From: Actinomadura barringtoniae
GTDB lineage: Bacteria > Actinomycetota > Actinomycetes > Streptosporangiales > Streptosporangiaceae
Direction of reading: 5' to 3'
Length of the DNA: 64,000 bases
Assembly: GCF_017573505.1 (NCBI RefSeq)
Contig: NZ_JAGEOJ010000006.1
Location: 310,001-374,000 of the forward strand
A program made the translations under genes and the position numbers. This document shows, one piece after another, positions 59,798 through 64,000 of the stretch; the stretch's first letter is position 1, and the number at the start of each line of letters is the position of its first letter. The notes under the pieces are model-generated. The model did no database searches. It was not told the DNA's origin and saw only the letters and a list, made by a program, of their open reading frames with translations.

Positions 59798-60904
59798 ATG
59801 CGACGCCCGTCCACCAGTGGCGACGTGTTGCGCCTGATCCGCGAGGAGGGCGTGGACACCCGCGCCGAGCTCGCCCGGATCACCGGCCTGTCCCGGCCCG
59901 CGGTGACGTTGCGCGTGACCGACCTGATCGCGCGCGGCCTGGTGGTCGAACGCGCCGACGGCACCTCCACGGGCGGCCGTCCGCCCCAACGCCTGGAGTT
60001 CAACGCCGAAGGCGGCGCCGTCCTGGTCGCCAACCTCGGCAAGTCCCGCGGCCAGGTCGCGGTCTGTGATCTTGCGGGGAACGTTCTCGCCGAGGCTGAC
60101 ACGCACCTGCCCGCCGCGCCCGCCCGCGCCCTCGACTACCTCCTGGATTCCTGGGAGAAGCTGCTCGGCCAGGCCGAACTCGCCCCCTCCGCCGTACGGG
60201 GGGCGGGCATCGGCATCCCCGGCATGGTCGAGTTCGCCTCGGCCGAATGGGACGGCACCCCCATCAGGCCCGCGATCGCCGCCCGTTTCGGCGTCCCCGC
60301 GTACCTGGACAATGAGGCCAACATCGCCGCGCTGGGCGAGCACCGCGCCGCCTACTCCGACCTGGACGACCTCCTGTTCGTGAAGGTCTCCACCGGCATC
60401 GGCGCGGGCCTGATCTCCGGCGGCCGGATCCAGCGCGGCGCCCTGGGCGCGGCCGGCGAGATCGGGCACGTCCCGGTCCAGGACGGCGGCGGCGTGATGT
60501 GCCGGTGCGGCAACCTCGACTGCGTCGAGGCCGTCGCCGGCGGCACCGCCCTCCTGGCCCGTTCGAACGCCCCCGACCTCGCCACGTTCGCCGCGCTGGC
60601 CCGCGAGGGCGACCCCGAGGCCGTCGCCCTCGTCCGCCAGGCGGGCCGCCGCATCGGCGAGGTGATCGCGACCGCGGTCAACCTCCTCAACCCGGCCGTC
60701 GTCGTCCTCGGCGGCGACCTCACCGGCGCGTACGAAACGCTGATCGCCGGCGTCCGCGAGGTCGTCTACAGCCGCGCCACCGCCCTCGCCACCCGCCGCC
60801 TGCGCATCGAGCCCAGCCGCCTCGGCGACCGCGCGGGCCTGGTCGGCTGCGCCGTCATGGTCCTCGACCACATCCTCGCCCCCGAGGCCGTCGACGCCCC
60901 TTAG
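59798..60904 (+). CDS. ROK-family transcriptional regulator
   Basis: 368 aa from the ATG at 59798; no strong ribosome site precedes it. The N-terminal winged helix (R-A-E-L-A-R-I-T-G-L-S-R-P-A-V-T-L-R-V) is joined to a ROK sugar-kinase-like domain with G-I-G-I-P-G-M, G-A-A-G-E-I-G-H and the zinc motif C-R-C-G-N-L-D-C-V-E-A. It is divergent from edd and most likely senses a sugar or sugar phosphate to control the edd-glk-eda operon through the 120-bp gap between them. Confidence 0.9.
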   Translation: MRRPSTSGDVLRLIREEGVDTRAELARITGLSRPAVTLRVTDLIARGLVVERADGTSTGGRPPQRLEFNAEGGAVLVANLGKSRGQVAVCDLAGNVLAEADTHLPAAPARALDYLLDSWEKLLGQAELAPSAVRGAGIGIPGMVEFASAEWDGTPIRPAIAARFGVPAYLDNEANIAALGEHRAAYSDLDDLLFVKVSTGIGAGLISGGRIQRGALGAAGEIGHVPVQDGGGVMCRCGNLDCVEAVAGGTALLARSNAPDLATFAALAREGDPEAVALVRQAGRRIGEVIATAVNLLNPAVVVLGGDLTGAYETLIAGVREVVYSRATALATRRLRIEPSRLGDRAGLVGCAVMVLDHILAPEAVDAP

Positions 60905-60912
60905 AGCCTTCG

Positions 60913-61071
60913 TTAGTGCCTGTCGGAGCGGTTGAAGACGGCCTCTCGACGCAGCGGGAGATTGAGAGCTTGGATGCCTTCGATCACCTCGGCGGCGGTC
61001 AGAGCGTGCTCGGGGTCGGTCATCCACTGCACCATCAGCCCGGTGACCAGCGCCAGCTGGACGGCGCCGAC
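60913..61071 (-). pseudogene. C-terminal remnant of a TetR-type regulator
   Basis: Minus-strand residues V-Q-L-A-L-V-T-G-L-M-V-Q-W-M-T-D-P-E followed by A-A-E-V-I-E-G-I-Q-A-L resemble the last helices of TetR proteins. No helix-turn-helix exists upstream; the similarity stops at about 61071, exactly where the permease remnant begins on the other strand. Confidence 0.5.
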
Positions 61072-61419
61072 AGTACGGGCCTGGCTGTTCGCCACCATCA
61101 TGGTGATCAACACACTGGTCGCAGCCACCACCGGCCGCCGCCAGAACCGCCTCATCGGCGCGACCCCCGGCAGGTACTGCAGATGGTCGCCGGCGAGGCG
61201 CCGGTACTGGCGGCCACCGGCGTCCTGGCCGGCACACTCGCCTCCCTCGTCACCATCATCCCGTTCAGCATCGCCCGCTCCGGCTCACCCATCCCCCACG
61301 GCAACGTTCTGCTCTACCTCGCGGTCGTCACCATCGCCGCCGTACTCGCCCTGGCCACCAGCCTGACAGCAGCCCGCCGCACACTACGCACACCGGCCAT
61401 CGACGCAGTGACCGCCTGA
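61072..61419 (+). pseudogene. C-terminal remnant of an FtsX-type ABC permease, frameshifted
   Basis: Plus-strand residues W-L-F-A-T-I-M-V-I-N-T-L-V-A-A-T-T and R-Q-N-R-L-I-G-A-T-P, then in another frame R-Q-V-L-Q-M-V-A-G-E-A and the end R-R-T-L-R-T-P-A-I-D-A-V, match the last quarter of FtsX-type permeases. The frame breaks in a C run at 61164-61168 (one C missing). The N-terminal three quarters and the ATPase are absent. The remaining gap to 61544 has no further recognisable feature. Confidence 0.72.
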
Positions 61420-61544
61420 CTCCCCCTGATCGAGTCCACGAACTCGCGGCAGCGGACCGGCTCCGCGGCCTGATGGGCATGGTCGATCTGACGCACGCAC
61501 CGGACTCACCCCGATGTCCTTGCGCTCAGTCTGAGGGGACCCTC

Positions 61545-62054
61545 TTAGGGGAGATACCTGGTGTGGGTGAACGTCCCCTTCGTGAACGCCAGGATCTTGG
61601 TGGTCTTGACCGCGTAGACGAGGGCGGCGCCCTGCTCGTGGACGAAGCCCCCGTCGGTCACCTCGTACTGCCACTGGCCGTTCCACTTACCGGCCCAGGA
61701 GGCGGCGAGGCGTTCCAGCGTGGCCCGATCGGTGACGCGCTCGGCCTCACCCTCGACCATCACGTCCAGGCCCCGATCCCAATCATTGGCACCTGTGGTC
61801 AGCACGACCTGGGGGTTCGCCCTGAGATTGACCGCCTTCTGCTCCTCGGGGCCGGTGCAGAAGTGCAGGCGGCCATCGACCCACACCGCCACCAGTGGCG
61901 TGACGTGCGGGCGCCCGTCGGAACGTACGGTCGTGATCCAGAACAGCTGTGCCGTCTCCAGCGCCTCGCGCGTCGTCTCCCACGGCGTAGCCTGCGCGCC
62001 GGGTTCGCTGAAGCGTTCGTCGAGCTGGGCCTTCAGTCCGTCCGATGTACTCAT
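61545..62054 (-). CDS. Pyridoxamine-phosphate-oxidase-like FMN/F420-binding protein
   Basis: 169 aa. The split-barrel pattern is A-Q-L-F-W-I-T-T-V-R-S-D-G-R-P-H-V-T-P-L, then L-H-F-C-T-G-P-E-E-Q-K-A-V-N-L-R-A-N-P-Q-V. Such proteins are small oxidoreductases of unknown substrate. The ribosome site is weak. It is a different subfamily from the PPOX protein at 55519. Confidence 0.85.
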   Translation of the reverse strand: MSTSDGLKAQLDERFSEPGAQATPWETTREALETAQLFWITTVRSDGRPHVTPLVAVWVDGRLHFCTGPEEQKAVNLRANPQVVLTTGANDWDRGLDVMVEGEAERVTDRATLERLAASWAGKWNGQWQYEVTDGGFVHEQGAALVYAVKTTKILAFTKGTFTHTRYLP

Positions 62055-62247
62055 GGGGATATAGACCAGGGACCCCCGCCGAACTCATCGGTCGGGCCGT
62101 CACGATCCTTGACCGCGTCCCCCAAGACGATCGACACCGCCCTCTGATCGGCCGGTGCGCACGGCCAGTCGCTCTGTGCGATGGGGTCGCCTGACATCGT
62201 GGACCAGAGGATGGTTTCCCGAGCAGCCGAACGGAGGGAGCCCAGCA

Positions 62248-62826
62248 TTGTCCGTTCCGGAGATACGACCGCATCCAGGAAACCTGCGCGCCGTCGCCGA
62301 ACAGATCGAGCAGGCCACCGGGCTGCGCGTTGAGGTCCTGGGAGGAAAACTCGTGATGTCTCCGACGTCACGTGGCAAGCAAGCGGGAACGATCCGGCGC
62401 ATCCGCCTGCAGCTCGAGCCTCGGCTGCCCGCAGGGCTGGCCACATATGAGGTCTCCTCCGTCGCGCTTCCCGACGATGTCGACGACTACTGCACTCCCG
62501 ACCTCGTGGTGCTCCCCGAGGACTGGGACGAGGACGATGCTTGGCTGGCCAATCCGGGCGACGTGGAGCTGGCCCTCGAGGTGATCTCCAAGTCCGAGCG
62601 TGCCAAGGAAGTCACCGACAAGAACGATTGGTACGCGGCCGCCGGAGTGCGCACACTGCTCGCAGTGGATCCGCGTGTCGGCGCCTGGTCCTTGCTCACC
62701 TACCCGCGCGAGGGCAGCTACCAGGGCGTGCTTCACGGCAAGTACGGCGAGGAGATTCCACTCCCCACGCCGTTCGGATTCGCACTGGCCACAGGCGACC
62801 TGCCGCGCTACGCCGACCCGACTTGA
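62248..62826 (+). CDS. Uma2-family (DUF820) PD-(D/E)XK nuclease-like protein
   Basis: 192 aa from a TTG at 62248, chosen for GGAGGGAG at ideal spacing; no ATG or GTG fits. The nuclease-like core has P-D-L-V-V-L, then E-L-A-L-E-V-I-S-K-S-E-R and D-K-N-D-W-Y-A-A-A-G-V, as in the Uma2 family, often present in many copies in actinomycete and cyanobacterial genomes. The role is unknown. The 193 bp before it show no other gene. Confidence 0.85.
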   Translation: MSVPEIRPHPGNLRAVAEQIEQATGLRVEVLGGKLVMSPTSRGKQAGTIRRIRLQLEPRLPAGLATYEVSSVALPDDVDDYCTPDLVVLPEDWDEDDAWLANPGDVELALEVISKSERAKEVTDKNDWYAAAGVRTLLAVDPRVGAWSLLTYPREGSYQGVLHGKYGEEIPLPTPFGFALATGDLPRYADPT

Positions 62827-62910
62827 CCGCGCTGGGCTGATCGGCCGGAGAGAAGCTCGTCGAACCCGAGGGACAGCACCACGGAATGTTCCAGCGTGAG
62901 GGGTCCTGGG

Positions 62911-63690
62911 CTACCCACGCGGCGCCAGCCTGGTTCGTACCACCAGGTCGTGGAGGGCCGGGCGGGCGCTCGGTCGTTCGGGAAGTACGGAGCGGGCCCG
63001 CTCATCTTCGAGCCGGACGGTCAGGGCCGTGACGTCGGCGAGGAGACGATCCCGGTCGGGGGCGTCCGCCGGGAGGGCGCCGTGCTCGGCGGCGCGTTTG
63101 GCCTCGATGAGGTCCGGAACGTACACAGGCCCGTAGTCAGGGGTGAGGCTGCCTAGATCGGCCACCACCTCGCCGGTGCGCATGAGGTGGATGCCCGTCA
63201 TCAGGACGCGGAATGTGTAGAGCAGCGGCTTCAGCTCCTCGCTCTTCTCGAAGAGGCGCCACTGATTGCGGGCGAAGCCAAGGTAGTGGTGGGCGTGGTT
63301 GCTGGTGAGCAGGCCGGAAACCTGCGCGAGCAGCTCCTCGTGCACCGGCGACGTCGCCACGACCAGCGGCGAGACGAGCTGCTCCAGCACATAGCCGTTG
63401 CGATTCAGGAGCAGACGGCAGAACTTGGCGAGATCGTGAGTGACCAGGTCGGCTTCCACGCCCGCCTGGTCCCAGGTCCAGGTGATGGTCTCCGCGCCCG
63501 TGTCGAGCCCGACGATCTCGTCCAGCGGGAGCAGGTGGACGCCGCGCAGATCCACGTCGGAATCCTGTGACGGGAAGCCGTACAGGTGGGCGCCGCTCAC
63601 GGTCACGAACGCGCGAGGGTAGGGGTGGCCCGCCTCCATGCTCTTGACCATGCCGGGCGGAACTTCGTGCAGGTCACGGGGATCGCGCAT
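62911..63690 (-). CDS. Nucleotidyltransferase of the COG3541 (RlaP/YcgL) type
   Basis: 259 aa. The pol-beta motif is in V-S-G-A-H-L-Y-G-F-P-S-Q-D-S-D-V-D-L-R-G-V, with D-x-D metal ligands, followed by a helical half with H-H-Y-L-G-F-A-R-N-Q-W. Known relatives are linked to RNA-repair ligases; none is visible here. It may act in repair or in an accessory system. Confidence 0.85.
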   Translation of the reverse strand: MRDPRDLHEVPPGMVKSMEAGHPYPRAFVTVSGAHLYGFPSQDSDVDLRGVHLLPLDEIVGLDTGAETITWTWDQAGVEADLVTHDLAKFCRLLLNRNGYVLEQLVSPLVVATSPVHEELLAQVSGLLTSNHAHHYLGFARNQWRLFEKSEELKPLLYTFRVLMTGIHLMRTGEVVADLGSLTPDYGPVYVPDLIEAKRAAEHGALPADAPDRDRLLADVTALTVRLEDERARSVLPERPSARPALHDLVVRTRLAPRG

Positions 63691-63730
63691 GGCCGCACGC
63701 TACCCGCGGCGAGGCGGCTTGAGTAGCCGA

Positions 63731-63919
63731 TTATCCGTCGAGCTCGCCGCGCTTGACCCGTGTCACGAGTTCAGCGAAGCCTCCGCGCCCGAACTCCAGC
63801 CGACCGCCATCAGGGTCCTTGGAGTCCCGAACGCCAACTCCTCCGGACAGCCGGGCCACTTCGACACACACGTCGTCGTTTCCACTGCCGCTGTACGAAC
63901 TCTTGCGCCACTCGATCAC
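63731..63919 (-). CDS. DUF397-domain small protein
   Basis: 62 aa from a GTG at 63919. W-R-K-S-S-Y-S-G-S-G-N-D-D-V-C-V-E-V-A and V-R-D-S-K-D-P-D-G are diagnostic of DUF397. These proteins usually work with an adjacent Scr1-type XRE regulator, and the start here overlaps such a regulator's stop (GTGA). Confidence 0.93.
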   Translation of the reverse strand: MIEWRKSSYSGSGNDDVCVEVARLSGGVGVRDSKDPDGGRLEFGRGGFAELVTRVKRGELDG

Positions 63920-64000
63920 TGGTACGCCCTCATCGTCTGGCCGATCATTTCTCTTGAGGCGGCCCGAGACAGGGCAAGCGCCCCAATCTGATCAAACCGT
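63916..64000 (-). CDS. C-terminal end of an XRE-type (Scr1-like) regulator, cut by the window
   Basis: The minus strand reads R-F-D-Q-I-G-A-L-A-L-S-R-A-A-S-R-E-M-I to a TGA at 63916-63918, the usual end of Scr1/XRE partners of DUF397 proteins. The DNA-binding part lies outside the window. Confidence 0.7.
   Translation of the reverse strand, partial: RFDQIGALALSRAASREMIGQTMRAYQ

Overview
The window is high-GC, densely packed DNA with frequent GTG starts, ATGA/GTGA stop-start overlaps and several apparently leaderless genes. It holds a DUF397 gene next to the end of an XRE regulator, two MmyB-type regulators, DUF1707 and PadR genes, and a sugar ABC transporter lacking its own ATPase. Together these point to a filamentous actinomycete, probably of the Streptosporangiales type (Actinomadura/Nonomuraea-like); the genus is inferred, not proven. 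No rRNA, tRNA or CRISPR array was seen.

Region by region. 1-12.2 kb: a cupin gene cut by the window edge, a response-regulator/FAD-oxidoreductase fusion, then one tight eight-gene run: DJ-1/PfpI protein, ThDP decarboxylase, a DJ-1 + AGE-epimerase fusion, STAS, GlgX-type debranching enzyme, STAS, RsbW-like kinase, RsbU-like phosphatase. This run mixes carbohydrate or carbonyl chemistry with a partner-switching module and is the most unusual system here. 12.2-20.0 kb (minus strand): a minimal polyketide locus with one KS-AT-ACP protein, an FAD monooxygenase, two MmyB regulators and an LAL-like ATPase without its DNA-binding end. 20.2-24.0 kb: a membrane protein translationally coupled to an IS701-like transposase homologue that lacks its first catalytic Asp, then a cNMP-domain histidine kinase. 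24.0-26.7 kb: dxs and idi, divergent. 26.9-30.0 kb: sugar ABC importer genes. 30.1-31.7 kb: a cell-wall protein with a class F sortase. 32-42 kb: ASCH, Mug, TauE, TetR, IclR, NTF2-like, lipoprotein, LysE, TMEM175, secreted repeat protein, MarR and MFS genes. 42-46.3 kb: aconitase divergent from padR and a DUF1707 gene. 46.6-55.9 kb: a two-component system, an FtsX-type permease, a secreted amidase, an amidohydrolase, LysR and a PPOX protein. 56-60.9 kb: an Entner-Doudoroff operon edd-glk-eda with a divergent ROK regulator and a strong terminator. 60.9-64 kb: remnants of a tetR/ABC locus, another PPOX protein, Uma2, a nucleotidyltransferase, DUF397 and the end of an XRE gene.

Two window-wide themes stand out. 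Sugar handling recurs (GlgX, AGE domain, GtsABC-like importer, Glk, Edd, Eda, ROK). At least ten genes carry short tandem DNA repeats in linkers or tails, and all the coding ones keep a multiple of three.
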